Below are positions 50,701 to 59,447 of a stretch of DNA of 64,000 nucleotides, one piece after another. The position numbers and the translations under genes were made by a program. The stretch is taken from positions 1 through 64,000 of the forward strand of contig NZ_BOMZ01000030.1 in the NCBI RefSeq assembly GCF_016862455.1. The letters are read 5' to 3'. The DNA is from Actinoplanes utahensis (GTDB lineage Bacteria; Actinomycetota; Actinomycetes; Mycobacteriales; Micromonosporaceae). Position 1 is the first letter of the stretch, and every line of letters starts with the position of its first letter. The notes below the pieces were generated by a model, which did no database searches, was not told where the DNA came from, and saw only the letters and a list, made by a program, of their open reading frames with translations.

Positions 50701-52302
50701 GGCGAAGTACTGCTCGGTGACGCCGCTGTCACCCTCGGCGATCACTCCCTGCGTTCCCACGGCGATGGTCGCGTCGAGGACCGAGCCGGTGGCGGCGGGC
50801 GTCTCCGACCGGACCGCACCGCCGGCATCGGTGACTCTCAGGTCGAGGGTCTCGGGCTCGGTCTCCTGTTCGGTGTCCCGGATGGTCGGGACCTCGACGT
50901 GCTTCACCGTCTCGCCGGGGCCGAAGACGACGTCCTCGGTCACCGCGGTGTAGTCGCCGTCGGCGGTCGTGGCCGTACCGTCGGCTGTGGCGACACGCAC
51001 CGTGATGGGCTTGTCGCTGGCACCACTCAGCGTGACCGGGAACCGGAGCGTCTTACCTTCGGCGACCACCTTCGCGGCAGGTGTCCGCACCGAGACCTTC
51101 GGCGCGACCGGCGGGGCATCGCGGATCGTGACGGTCGTTTCGGCCGTGGACGTCTCCGGCCCTTCCCCGGAGTAGGTGACCTTGAATGACTCGGGGGTCT
51201 CGATCGCGGCGTCGGGCGTGGTGGGGATGGTGATCCGCCCTGAGGCCTCCCCGGCCCGGATCATCAGGTACCCGGAGGTGTCGCCGTAGTCGGCAGTGCT
51301 CGCCGAGCCGGCCTTGACGGTGTACTCGGAATAGATGTGCCTCTCGGTCGACGTCGCCGTGTTCCCGGGGATCGCCTTGAAGTCCAGATCAACCGGAATC
51401 GACGTCACCTCGCCTTCGGTGACCGAGACCTCGGCAGGGATCATCAGCTTCGGCAGCCGTTCACTCTCGGAGTCGCTGGACCCGACATAGGCGGTTCCGG
51501 TGCCCGCGATACCGCCGTCGATGACGACCTTGAGTGTCTCGTCCGCCTCGTCGATGCCGTCCACCACGAAGCCCAGCTGCGGCATGGTGATGTTCGTGTC
51601 GCCCGGCTTGATGGTGCCGCTGAGGGCCCTCTCCCCGAACCTGCCGAGGATGATGTCCTGAGGGCCGGCCGCGTCGTTGTCGGCGGCCTCGATCCCCTGC
51701 ACGGTCGCGGTCCAGGGAATCGGGTCGTCGGCGACGCCGGTCACGGTGAAGACGGGTCCCAGTGGCGCGCCCTCGGACGTATCGGCTCCGCCGTACATGT
51801 CGATGGTCGGCGGAGTGTCGTCGTCGGCGATGGCGAAGGTGTGTTCACGGTCGCCCTGGATCGTGTCGCTCAGGCCGGTGAGCGTCATCGTGAACGTCTC
51901 GTCCGCGCCCTCGTAGACCTCGTCGCCACGGATCTCCACCGGGACCTGCACCAGCGTCTGGCCGGCCTCGATCGTGACCGGTGTGGTGGGCACCGCGTCG
52001 AAGTCCTCGCCGTCGGTGGCGGTGCCGGCGGCGAAGGCGTAACCGAAGGTCAGGTCGGTTTCCAGCGGGGCGCTCAGCGTGATGTCGAAGGTCTGGGCGC
52101 CGGTGCCCGTACCACCGTCTCCCTCCTGGATCGTCCCGCCCAGCGGGGTCACCGTGAGGACCGGGTCGCCGGACCGGGCGGCCGCCGGCGACATCGGCAC
52201 GGCAACGGGCATCGCGAGGGCCATCGCCATCGACACCACCGCGTGCAGACGGCCCGGAGCCCACAGCCGGAACGGGACCTGCTCGCCGTCACGCATGGGC
52301 AT
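47737..52302 (-). CDS. Giant secreted Calx-beta repeat protein, 1521 aa
   Basis: A 1521-residue exported protein. The signal peptide contains VPFRLWAPGRLHA, then a hydrophobic core (VVSMAMALAMPVAVPMS) and AAARS. About eleven or twelve Calx-beta-like modules follow (ending in ADDDTPP, VDDDGAPS, ITDDDPEPT, ITDDPADRPP and similar). The C-terminal ~190 residues (APTLTAPATQAGSGRVVLSGVAAAGAKVELL ... GILAGTSASRTVKVK) are almost identical to those of the 2338-aa neighbour. The ATG at 52302 shares its A with the neighbour's TGA stop; ATG 52296 (MRDGEQVPF) aligns best with the neighbour's start and is the alternative. Its second half is collinear with the neighbour's second half, which indicates tandem duplication. 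It is probably calcium-binding surface or matrix material. Confidence 0.87.
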   Translation of the reverse strand: MPMRDGEQVPFRLWAPGRLHAVVSMAMALAMPVAVPMSPAAARSGDPVLTVTPLGGTIQEGDGGTGTGAQTFDITLSAPLETDLTFGYAFAAGTATDGEDFDAVPTTPVTIEAGQTLVQVPVEIRGDEVYEGADETFTMTLTGLSDTIQGDREHTFAIADDDTPPTIDMYGGADTSEGAPLGPVFTVTGVADDPIPWTATVQGIEAADNDAAGPQDIILGRFGERALSGTIKPGDTNITMPQLGFVVDGIDEADETLKVVIDGGIAGTGTAYVGSSDSESERLPKLMIPAEVSVTEGEVTSIPVDLDFKAIPGNTATSTERHIYSEYTVKAGSASTADYGDTSGYLMIRAGEASGRITIPTTPDAAIETPESFKVTYSGEGPETSTAETTVTIRDAPPVAPKVSVRTPAAKVVAEGKTLRFPVTLSGASDKPITVRVATADGTATTADGDYTAVTEDVVFGPGETVKHVEVPTIRDTEQETEPETLDLRVTDAGGAVRSETPAATGSVLDATIAVGTQGVIAEGDSGVTEQYFAVLLNVDVDEEVRLNYQVLHDTTDDVDLDTVSGTLVFPPGTYQQFMVPIHGDTSDEGAGESFTIRLSGLTGVEATGLGDHRFRIVDDDGAPSIASVAREFPDGINPDVEDEGNTTETAPFTVELSHPAPGPIVLDVTGADQTAVQTEGGIAGADYSVPSSVTFEEGEKTKTFDVTINGDAVWEDTETAMIMVSPRDGDPNVIGDPAGAELRLENDDAPPALTLNTGASGTEGGTVDVIATPAGIAEDPIGYLLRLSGDTSGADPAEATDFTGGDVKVTVPGGGTGPVTLHSIKLAGDTVDEASESIEAVLEHPAAPPAEARYEIRDDPLDSPPAVSVGSVTAAENQGFAEVPVTLEFLGGDTTSTEQRVSAGYEVLGGSEDVAEPRTGIVEFGPGQTNSVIRVPIVDDKRAEPEGSVTVRVFGPSPDGVGINQAEGRIVITDDDKAVPAFAVTGAVTAGEASGSAAVEVSLSEPAPVDIDLDVAIGSGTATPSRDYGEPATTVRIPEGRSSALITVPIRQDEVYEGDETAVVTVSSAGGSSQQAAVTITDDDPEPTVTFAQTTATVAEGGSLEVRGTVTGTPQRDYVIGDGEATATTARTRPVVRVKRGERRRLVVERGPAVRVLADDGAEPADYDLGDGLVIPAGTPSGSTTTLGTIRFADDSIDEDDEIAELTVAGGVIRFRITDDPADRPPTVSIGDAAVSEDDDAAELPVTLDFRGGAASTERVVTVPWQTVDGTAEAGRDYRKSGGAVTIDPLAGSATVRVPLIDDTRDEKAQSFTVRLGAAAPAGVPVTGGPGTVTITDDDKATAPTLTAPATQAGSGRVVLSGVAAAGAKVELLSAGGVAGGTFKVIGTTVADDDGAYTFQPTIGIGVRFQTRAAGLSSPVRVVRIRQEPSLTAVSNARGQVTLTVAGDPDEGGQTVRVQRRIRGEWREVDDGRLGPRGRFATTVRGLTSGGTAVFRAVITATPSLGILAGTSASRTVKVK
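47804..47931. repeat. Near-identical DNA tract shared with 52369-52496
   Basis: A 128-bp tract in the 3' part of the 1521-aa gene matches 52369-52496 in the 2338-aa gene with only two differences that I can count. Similarity continues more weakly on both sides. It encodes the conserved C-terminal domain. Confidence 0.85.
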
Positions 52303-55300
52303 CACTTCACCTTGACCGTGCGGGCCGCCGAGGCGCCGGCGAGGATGCCGAGCGACGGCGTCGCGGTGATCACCGCCCGGAAGACCGCGGTGCCGCCGGA
52401 GGTGAGGCCGCGGACGGTGGTGGCGAACCGGCCCCTCGGGCCGAGCCGGCCGTCGTCGACCTCCCGCCATTCGCCGCGGATCCGCCGCTGCACCCGGACG
52501 GTCTGGCCGCCCTCGTCGGGATCGCCGACGACGGTGACGGTCGCCTGGCCCCGCGCGCCGGACACGACGGTCACGACGGGTTCCTGGCGGATCTGCACGG
52601 CGCGGACCGGGGAGCTGAGGCCGGCGGCACGGGTCTGGAACCGTACTCCGATGCCGATGTTGGGTTCGAAGGAGTAGGCGCCGTCGTCGTCGGCGACGGT
52701 GGAGCCGATCACCTTGAACGTGCCACCGGAGGCGCCGCCGGCACTGAGCAGTTCGACCTTCGCCCCAGCAGCCGCCACGCCCTGGAGGATGGGCCGTCCC
52801 GCGCCGACGATGATGGCCGGGGCGGTCAGGGTCGGCGCCTTGGGTTTGTCGTCGTCGGTGATGGTGACGGTGCCCGGCCCACCCGTGACGGTCACGCCCG
52901 CCGGTGCGGGGGTGCCGAGCCGGACGGTGAACGCCTGATCCTTCTCGTCGCGGGCGTCGTCGAGCAGCGGCACCCGGATGGTGGCGGATCCGGCGAGCGG
53001 GTCGATGGTGACGGTTCCGCCGGCCCCGCGGTAGTCCTCGCCGGCGTCGGCCGTGCCGTCGACGGTCTGCCAGGGCACCGTGACGGTCCGTTCGGTGGAG
53101 GTGGCGTCGCCCCGGAAGCCCAGGGTCACCGGCACCTCGGCCGCCGTGTCGTCCTCGCCGGCGGACACGTCGCCGACCGAGACCGTCGGCGGCTGGTCCG
53201 CCGGGTCGTCGGTGATCGTGAAGGTGAGGACGCTGCCGCCGAAGGAGATCGTGGCCGTCTCGTCGTCCTCGTCGATGCCGTCGCCCCGGAACCGGATCGT
53301 GCCGAGGGAGAGCCGGCTGCCGCTGGGGGTGCCGGCCGGGATGACGAAACCGTCGCCGAGGTCGTAGTCGGCCGGTTCGGCGTCCTCCCCGGCCAGCGTC
53401 CGGACGATCGGCTTGCGCTCGACGACGAGCTTGCGCTTCTCCCCCTTCTTGATCTTGACGACGGCCTGGGTACGCACGCCGGGAGCCGCCGCGGCGGCGG
53501 TGGTCGACCCGCCGATCTCGACGTCCCGCTGCGCCGTCCCGTGCACCGTGCCGACCACCTCGAAACTGCCGCCCTCGGCGACCGTGGCGGCGGTCTCGGC
53601 GAGCGTGATCGACGGTTTCGGGTCGTCGTCGGTGATGGTGAGGGTGCTCCGCTGGGACGATCCGGCGGCGTCGAGTCCCCCGGCGGCGAGGGCGGCGGTG
53701 AGCACGGCGGTCTCGTCGCCCTCGTACACCTCGTCCGGCCGGATCGGGACGGTGATCTGCGCGCTGACCGCGCCCGCCGGGATCCGTACGGTGGCAGGCG
53801 GGTTCTCGAAGTCGGTCTCGCCCGCGGCGGCCCCGGCCGGGGTGGCGGTGCCGGGTTCCACGGCGACGTCGAGGTCCATGTCGCCGGGCGCCGGTTCGCT
53901 GAGCCGGATCTCGAAGGTGGCGGAGCCGCCCGCCTCACCGGCGGTGACGTCGCCGCTGACGGTGAACTCCGGCCGCGGCGCGTTCGCGTCGTCGTCGTCG
54001 ATGACGACCCCGGCCAGGCCGCCGCTGAGCCCGGCTCCCTCCGGCGCGGCCGAGAGCAGCCGCACGTAGAACGTCTCCGGGTTCTCGGCGCGGCGGTCGT
54101 TCACGATCGGCACCCGGATCACGCCGTTGCGCTGCCCGGCCGGGACGATCAGGGTGTTCCCGTCGTACGGCGGCTCGAAGTCGGTGGTGTCGGCGGTCTC
54201 CCCGAAGGTGTCGAAGGTGACCGAGACCGGCTGTTCGGTGCTGGTCGCGCCGTTGCCACCGAGGAAGTCGAGGGTGACCGGCACCTCGGCGAGGCCCTGC
54301 GCCTCGGAGACGGTCGCCCCGCCGATCGAGACCGCGGGCGGCAGGTCCCGCGGATCGTCGGTGATCCGGTAGCGGGCCTCGACCGGGGATCCGGGCGTGG
54401 TGACCCTCTCCAGGACGGCCTTGATCGTCTCGCCGGCCTCGTCGACGGCGTCGTTGCGGAGCGCGATCGAGTGCAGGGTCACCGGGGCGGTGCTGCCGCC
54501 GGGCACGGTGACGTCGACGGTGCCGCCGGTGAAGTCGTCGATCTCCGCCGCGTCGGCGCCGTTCGCGGCGTCGCCACCGAGCCGCAGCAGGTAGCCGATC
54601 GGGTCCTCGGCGACCCCGGACGGGGTGGCGATCACGTCGACCGTGCCGCCCTCGGCCCCGGACGCGGCATCGTTGAGGGTCAGGGTGGGCACCGGGTCGT
54701 CGTCGGTGACGGCCAGGGCGGCCGTTCGCGGGTCGCCGGCGGCGGCGGTCTCCCCCGGTGCGACGGCGACCGTGATCTCCGCGGTCTCGTTCTCCTCGTA
54801 GACGTCGTCGTCGAGGATCGGCACGCTGACCGTGCCGGTCTGCTGGCCCTTCAGGATCCGCAGGGTGCCGTTCGGCGTGGTGAAGTCGTCGCCGCCCGGC
54901 ACTCCGGCGCCGCGGCGGGCGGTGCCGTCGGCAGCGGTGACGGTGAGGTCGACGTCCTCGACGGCCGGCGCGTCGAGCCGGACGGCGAACTCGGCCGCGC
55001 CGGGCTGCCCCTCGGCCGCGGTCACGTCCGGGGTCACCGTGAAGGTGTGCGCAGGTCCCGCCTCGTCGATGGTCACGGTGGTCGAGGAACCGGCGCCGGA
55101 GGCGGCGTTGAGGGCGTTGCCGACGGTCACGGTGAAGGTCTCGCCCGCGTCCGCGACCAGGTCCGGCGGGATCGGCACGGTGATGGTCCGGGTCGTCTGG
55201 CCCGGCGGGAACGTCACCTGCCCCGGGGTGGCGTCGTAGTCGTCACCGGCGGTGGCCGAGCCCGGGGTGAAGGTGTAGTCGGCGGTGATGGTCTTCTCGG

Positions 55301-58300
55301 TCGCATCGGCCGTGGTGCCGAGGGGTTCCTCGAAGTCGAGGCCGACCGGGATCGTCACGGTCCCGTTCTCGGTGGCCGTCACCGACGCCGGGGTGTGGAT
55401 GCCGGGCGGGAGATGCGTGCTGAAGTCCTGGATGACGCCGAAACCGGTCGCGGTCTCCGAGCCCTCCAGCGTCACACCGATCTTGACGGTCTCGTCGAAC
55501 TCGTCGGCGGTGCCCTGGTCCAGGCCGATCGTGCCCAGGTCGAGGGTACGGGTCCCGGGCGCGAGGTCACCGTAGGTGATCAGGTTGGTGGCGTCGAAGT
55601 CCTCGGGCTCGGCGGGGTCGCTGGAGCCGTCGGAGCCGCCGGTCGCGGTCGCCCGCCAGACGATGGGCGCCTGTGCGTCGCCGGTGACGGTGGCCGTGAC
55701 GGCGACGCCGAGCGACCCTTCGGGCTTCGTGAAGCCGTTCACCGTGATCGTCGGCGGGTCGTCGTCGTTGACCAGGGTCAGCGTGCCGGACTGCGCTCCG
55801 CCGGCCACGTTCGGGTCGCCCTCCCGCGGGGTGACGACGATCGATGCGGTCTCGTCGCCTTCCAGGACCGTGTCGCCGTCGACCGTCACGTCGAACGTCT
55901 TCGAGGTCTCGTTCTCGCTGAACGTCACGGTCGCCGGAGTGGTGTAGTCGCCGGCGCCGACACCACCGGCGGGCTGGACCGCGGTCCCGCCGGCCCCGGT
56001 GACGTCCAGCACCGTGGTGCCGAGGGCCGGGTTGCTCAGCTTCACCGTGTACGTGGCCGTGCCCGCGCCGTCGCCCTCGGGCTGCGAGACGCTGCTGACC
56101 GAGACGATGCTCGGCGCGCCGTCGTCGTCGATCAGGGTGAAGGGGTGTTCGCCGAGACCGGACGCCTGCAGTCCGGTGAGGTTCGACAGCCTGATCTTGA
56201 AGACCTCGCCGGCGCCCTCGTCGTCGGCGTCGCCGTAGACCGGCACGATGATCTGCTGCTTCGTGGCGTTCGGCGCGAAGGTGAGCGTGCCGGACGTCGC
56301 GTCGATGTCCACGCCGCCGCTGGTGGTGGTGTCGTCGAGGATCTCGTAGTCGAGTGTCACCTCGGCGTCCACGGCGACGTTGAGGGTCACGTCGAAGAGC
56401 TGCTCGCGGCCGCCGGAGTTCCCTTCGACGATCTCACCGACCGGGGTCAGCGTGACGGCCCCGTCGACGATCTTGCCGGTGCCGGTCGCCGTGCCCGCGA
56501 CCGCGTCACCCGCGTCGGTCAGTTCCAGGGTGACGGTCTCCGGATCGCTCTCCGCCGTGCCGTCGGCCGTGGTGGCCACCTCGACGGTCGCGGTGGTGAC
56601 GCCGGGCGCGAAGGTCACCTCCTTGCCGGTCACCGCCGTGTAGTCGTCGCCGGCCACCGCCGTGCCGCCGGTCGTGCCGACCCGTACGCTGACCGGCGCG
56701 TCGCTCGGTGCTCCGAGGGTCACCGGGAACTTCAGAACACCGCCCTCCGGTACGGCCACCGCGTCGCCGAGATTCACCGTCGGCGCCGCGACGTCGTCGT
56801 CGGCGATGACGAAGGGGTGCTCGCGGTCACCGAGGACGGTGTCGCTCAGACTGGTGAGAACGATGGTGAACGTCTCGTCCGGGTCCTCGTGGACGTCGTC
56901 ACCACGGATCTTCACGGCGATCCGCGCCGACGTCTGCCCCGCCGCGATCGTGACCGGCATGGCGGACACCTCGTCGATGTCCTCATCGGCGGTGGCGGTG
57001 CCCGCGACGACCCTGTACTCGAAGTTCAGGTCGGCGCCGAGCGGCTTGTTCAGGGTGAGGTCGAAGTACTCGGTCGAGACGTCCGGTGAGTCGCCCTCGC
57101 CGACGGCGCCGTCCGAGGTCACGGTGAGCACCGGATCGAGGATCCGGCCCTCGGAGCGCTCGTTGCCCAGAGACACGCCCCCCGGGTCGAGGATCTTCAG
57201 GTGGACCGTCTCGCCCTCGCCCTCCGTCAGCGAGTCCGCCTGCGTCGCCACCTTCACGACAGCGGTCGACTCTCCCGCCGCGAAGTCCACCTGCCGCACG
57301 ATCGCCTCGTAGTCGGGGCCGGCGTTGGCGGTGGCGTCCGAGGTGGCGACCGTGACCGTGACCGGGTCCGGCGCCGGTTCGGAGAGGGTGACCGGGAACT
57401 CGAGCTCGTCGCTCTCGGCGACGGGTGCCGCGTCCCCGACGCTCACGGTGGGGATGGACTCGGCGATCGTCACGGTGGCCGTGTCGTCGCCGATCGTGGC
57501 GTTCACCGGGTTCGACAGGGTGACGGTGAAGTTCTCGCTGCCTTCCTCGTCCTGGTCGGCGGCCGTCGGCACCATCGCCCAGAAGACGTCGTCGGTCGGG
57601 AGGGTTCCGCTGGTCGCCGTGAAGTCGGTGCCCTGCTCGGCCGTACCCGAAGAGGTCCGGAAGTCGACCTTGACCTCTCTCTCGGAGGTGGTGGCGGTGT
57701 TGCCGTCGTGGTTGAAGTGCCACACCGGTGACACCTTGGCCGTCCCGCCCTCCAGCACCCTGGCGTCCATCGCCCTGAGCTCGGGCGGCAGATGGTTCGG
57801 GTCGTCGTGGATGACGCCGAACTCGCTGACCTCGTCGACGCCCGCCGCCTTGACCGAGAACTTGACGTGTTCGTCGTATTCGTCGGCGCTGCCGAGCGGC
57901 ACGTCCAGAGAGCCGAGATCGATCTTGGTGGCGTCGGACGGAAGGCCTCCGGCGAGTTCCAGTCCGGTCTTGTCGATGTCGTCGCCGAAGATCGGATAGC
58001 GCTCGTCGGTCAGGTCGGGACCGACCTCGGCGGTCCAGGGCAGGGGCCCCTCGAAGGCGCCGGAGACACTGAACGAGACGGGGACGTCCTCGGCGCCCTC
58101 GTTCGCCTCGAACCCGTCGAAGGTGATCACCGGCTGGGGATCGTCGTCGACGACGGTGATCGTCACGGACTCGCTCGCATCGGCGATGTGGGGCTCCTGC
58201 CCGCCCGACATGACGAGCTTGATCTCCTCCGTCCGCTCGAAGACCTCGTCGTCCTTGATCATCACGTCGATGGTGCCGGTGTCCGAGCCGGCCGGGATGG

Positions 58301-59318
58301 TGAGCGAGCCGGCGACCTCGAAGTCGTCCTGGCCGAGCGGGACCTGGCCGTCCTCGAAGAGCACGGCGGCCTTGGCGGTGCCGCCGGCGACGTCGTCCAC
58401 CGTCACGACGCCGTCGTACGCGAGCCTGCCGGTCAGTTTGACCGTGACGGTCACCGTCTCGTCGTCGTCCTCGGTCACCGGCCCGCCGACGGTCACCGAC
58501 TCGATCTCCGGGAGGGGCTCGTCCTCCGGGAACGGGAAGGACGTCGTGCCCAGACCCCTGATCCCGATGCCGTCGCCGGTGAAGTGGGCGAGAGTGACGT
58601 CGATCTTCCGGTCCGCCCTCTCGTAAAGGTCGTCGCCGGCGATGTCGATGGTGACGCGCTTCGTCGTCACCCCCGCCGGGAACGCCAGCAACGTCTCGTC
58701 GGCGCCGCCGCTGGTGGAACTGTGGGCTGCGATCGCGTAGGTGACCGACGTGTCGCGCTGGAAGGCGACGTTGAGGTTGATGTCGAAGGACTCCGTGGTG
58801 GGCCCGTCGGTCTCGGTGATCTCGTCGACCGGCTCCACCGAGATCACCGCGTCGATGATCTTCCCGGTCGCGGTGTCCGGGCCCGGCGTCGCGGCGCCGA
58901 AGTCGACGATCTTCAGCTCGACCGTCTCGGCCGTGTCCGCGTCGGTGCCCTCGTCCTCGTTGTCGGGACGGGTGGACACCTCGACGTACTGGGTGAGCTC
59001 GCCGTCCGGCTCGAACGTCAGTGGCTGGTTGTACAACGCGTTGATGTCGCCGGCCGCGGCCGATCCGGCATCCGTCGTGGACAACAGGAGCGTCAGCGAC
59101 GCGTCGGGCGCCTCGGCGAGGGTCACCGGGAAGCGGAGCGCCTCCCCCTCGGCGGCCGGCACGGGTGTGCCGATGCTCGCCGTCGGAGACGGCGCCGCGG
59201 GTACGGCGTACGCGACCCCCGGCGTGAGACCGACCGCCGCGACCACCGCGAGCGACACGAAGGCGTGGAGCCGGCCTGGCGCCCACAGCCGGAACGGAAC
59301 TTCCTGATCAACGCGCAT
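52302..59318 (-). CDS. Giant secreted Calx-beta repeat protein, 2338 aa
   Basis: A 2338-residue exported protein, the largest in the window. MRVDQEVPFRLWAPGRLHAF precedes the hydrophobic core VSLAVVAAVGLTPGVAYA of the signal peptide. About seventeen Calx-beta-like modules follow, with recurring endings such as VVDDDPQP, VIADDDVAA, LIDDDGAPS, VNDDDPPT, VTDDDPVPT, ITDDDPKPS and ITDDDKPKAP. The shared C-terminal Ig-like domain ends in ASAARTVKVK. It is Asp/Glu-rich and very low in Cys, as expected for a calcium-binding extracellular rod. A GGAGGAG element lies 8 nt before the ATG at 59318. The next gene starts at its stop codon, so the two are one transcription unit. It lacks a catalytic domain or recognisable wall anchor; an adhesin or biofilm scaffold role is inferred. 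Confidence 0.88.
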   Translation of the reverse strand: MRVDQEVPFRLWAPGRLHAFVSLAVVAAVGLTPGVAYAVPAAPSPTASIGTPVPAAEGEALRFPVTLAEAPDASLTLLLSTTDAGSAAAGDINALYNQPLTFEPDGELTQYVEVSTRPDNEDEGTDADTAETVELKIVDFGAATPGPDTATGKIIDAVISVEPVDEITETDGPTTESFDINLNVAFQRDTSVTYAIAAHSSTSGGADETLLAFPAGVTTKRVTIDIAGDDLYERADRKIDVTLAHFTGDGIGIRGLGTTSFPFPEDEPLPEIESVTVGGPVTEDDDETVTVTVKLTGRLAYDGVVTVDDVAGGTAKAAVLFEDGQVPLGQDDFEVAGSLTIPAGSDTGTIDVMIKDDEVFERTEEIKLVMSGGQEPHIADASESVTITVVDDDPQPVITFDGFEANEGAEDVPVSFSVSGAFEGPLPWTAEVGPDLTDERYPIFGDDIDKTGLELAGGLPSDATKIDLGSLDVPLGSADEYDEHVKFSVKAAGVDEVSEFGVIHDDPNHLPPELRAMDARVLEGGTAKVSPVWHFNHDGNTATTSEREVKVDFRTSSGTAEQGTDFTATSGTLPTDDVFWAMVPTAADQDEEGSENFTVTLSNPVNATIGDDTATVTIAESIPTVSVGDAAPVAESDELEFPVTLSEPAPDPVTVTVATSDATANAGPDYEAIVRQVDFAAGESTAVVKVATQADSLTEGEGETVHLKILDPGGVSLGNERSEGRILDPVLTVTSDGAVGEGDSPDVSTEYFDLTLNKPLGADLNFEYRVVAGTATADEDIDEVSAMPVTIAAGQTSARIAVKIRGDDVHEDPDETFTIVLTSLSDTVLGDREHPFVIADDDVAAPTVNLGDAVAVPEGGVLKFPVTLGAPSDAPVSVRVGTTGGTAVAGDDYTAVTGKEVTFAPGVTTATVEVATTADGTAESDPETVTLELTDAGDAVAGTATGTGKIVDGAVTLTPVGEIVEGNSGGREQLFDVTLNVAVDAEVTLDYEILDDTTTSGGVDIDATSGTLTFAPNATKQQIIVPVYGDADDEGAGEVFKIRLSNLTGLQASGLGEHPFTLIDDDGAPSIVSVSSVSQPEGDGAGTATYTVKLSNPALGTTVLDVTGAGGTAVQPAGGVGAGDYTTPATVTFSENETSKTFDVTVDGDTVLEGDETASIVVTPREGDPNVAGGAQSGTLTLVNDDDPPTITVNGFTKPEGSLGVAVTATVTGDAQAPIVWRATATGGSDGSSDPAEPEDFDATNLITYGDLAPGTRTLDLGTIGLDQGTADEFDETVKIGVTLEGSETATGFGVIQDFSTHLPPGIHTPASVTATENGTVTIPVGLDFEEPLGTTADATEKTITADYTFTPGSATAGDDYDATPGQVTFPPGQTTRTITVPIPPDLVADAGETFTVTVGNALNAASGAGSSTTVTIDEAGPAHTFTVTPDVTAAEGQPGAAEFAVRLDAPAVEDVDLTVTAADGTARRGAGVPGGDDFTTPNGTLRILKGQQTGTVSVPILDDDVYEENETAEITVAVAPGETAAAGDPRTAALAVTDDDPVPTLTLNDAASGAEGGTVDVIATPSGVAEDPIGYLLRLGGDAANGADAAEIDDFTGGTVDVTVPGGSTAPVTLHSIALRNDAVDEAGETIKAVLERVTTPGSPVEARYRITDDPRDLPPAVSIGGATVSEAQGLAEVPVTLDFLGGNGATSTEQPVSVTFDTFGETADTTDFEPPYDGNTLIVPAGQRNGVIRVPIVNDRRAENPETFYVRLLSAAPEGAGLSGGLAGVVIDDDDANAPRPEFTVSGDVTAGEAGGSATFEIRLSEPAPGDMDLDVAVEPGTATPAGAAAGETDFENPPATVRIPAGAVSAQITVPIRPDEVYEGDETAVLTAALAAGGLDAAGSSQRSTLTITDDDPKPSITLAETAATVAEGGSFEVVGTVHGTAQRDVEIGGSTTAAAAAPGVRTQAVVKIKKGEKRKLVVERKPIVRTLAGEDAEPADYDLGDGFVIPAGTPSGSRLSLGTIRFRGDGIDEDDETATISFGGSVLTFTITDDPADQPPTVSVGDVSAGEDDTAAEVPVTLGFRGDATSTERTVTVPWQTVDGTADAGEDYRGAGGTVTIDPLAGSATIRVPLLDDARDEKDQAFTVRLGTPAPAGVTVTGGPGTVTITDDDKPKAPTLTAPAIIVGAGRPILQGVAAAGAKVELLSAGGASGGTFKVIGSTVADDDGAYSFEPNIGIGVRFQTRAAGLSSPVRAVQIRQEPVVTVVSGARGQATVTVVGDPDEGGQTVRVQRRIRGEWREVDDGRLGPRGRFATTVRGLTSGGTAVFRAVITATPSLGILAGASAARTVKVK
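52369..52496. repeat. Near-identical DNA tract shared with 47804-47931
   Basis: The partner of the 47804-47931 tract (about 98% identity over 128 bp, offset exactly 4565 bp), at the matching place in the C-terminal domain. Identity far above the rest of the two genes suggests recent gene conversion or duplication. Confidence 0.85.
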
Positions 59319-59405
59319 GGTGACGACTCCTCCGGCGAAACGCCAGCGGTGGGAGGGGTACCGGCGCGCATCGGCCGTTACTACGGATGGGCGCACCGCA
59401 CCCGT

Positions 59406-59411
59406 AATCTA
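59406..59411 (-). promoter_or_regulatory. -10-like TAGATT before the 2338-aa Calx-beta gene
   Basis: On the minus strand GCGGTTAGATTACGG resembles the element ahead of the riboswitch (CCGGTTAGATTGC). Transcription would start near 59399, giving an 80-nt leader that does not contain the riboswitch core. Confidence 0.4.
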
Positions 59412-59447
59412 ACCGCCTGAAAAGTCGTTATTGAGAGGAATTCGGCT

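Noticed and set aside
47611-51189. 1192-codon open frame on the plus strand
   Set aside because: It lies opposite the 1521-aa Calx-beta gene. Its translation is Arg/Gly/Asp/Val-rich low-complexity sequence with no domains and no ribosome site, as expected from the complement of a biased GC-rich gene.
53541-57089. 1182-codon open frame on the plus strand
   Set aside because: It is antisense to the 2338-aa Calx-beta gene and has no recognisable features. The minus-strand frame carries clear repeated domains and a signal peptide.
43907-59318. CRISPR-like or minisatellite interpretation of the repetitive 15-kb region
   Set aside because: The repeats are diverged protein modules of 90-120 residues in continuous reading frames, not short identical DNA repeats with spacers.
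59319-59400. A second cyclic di-GMP riboswitch ahead of the 2338-aa gene
   Set aside because: The leader lacks the GGCAAACC and GGGACGCAAAGCC blocks. Only the -10-like element is shared with the riboswitch gene.
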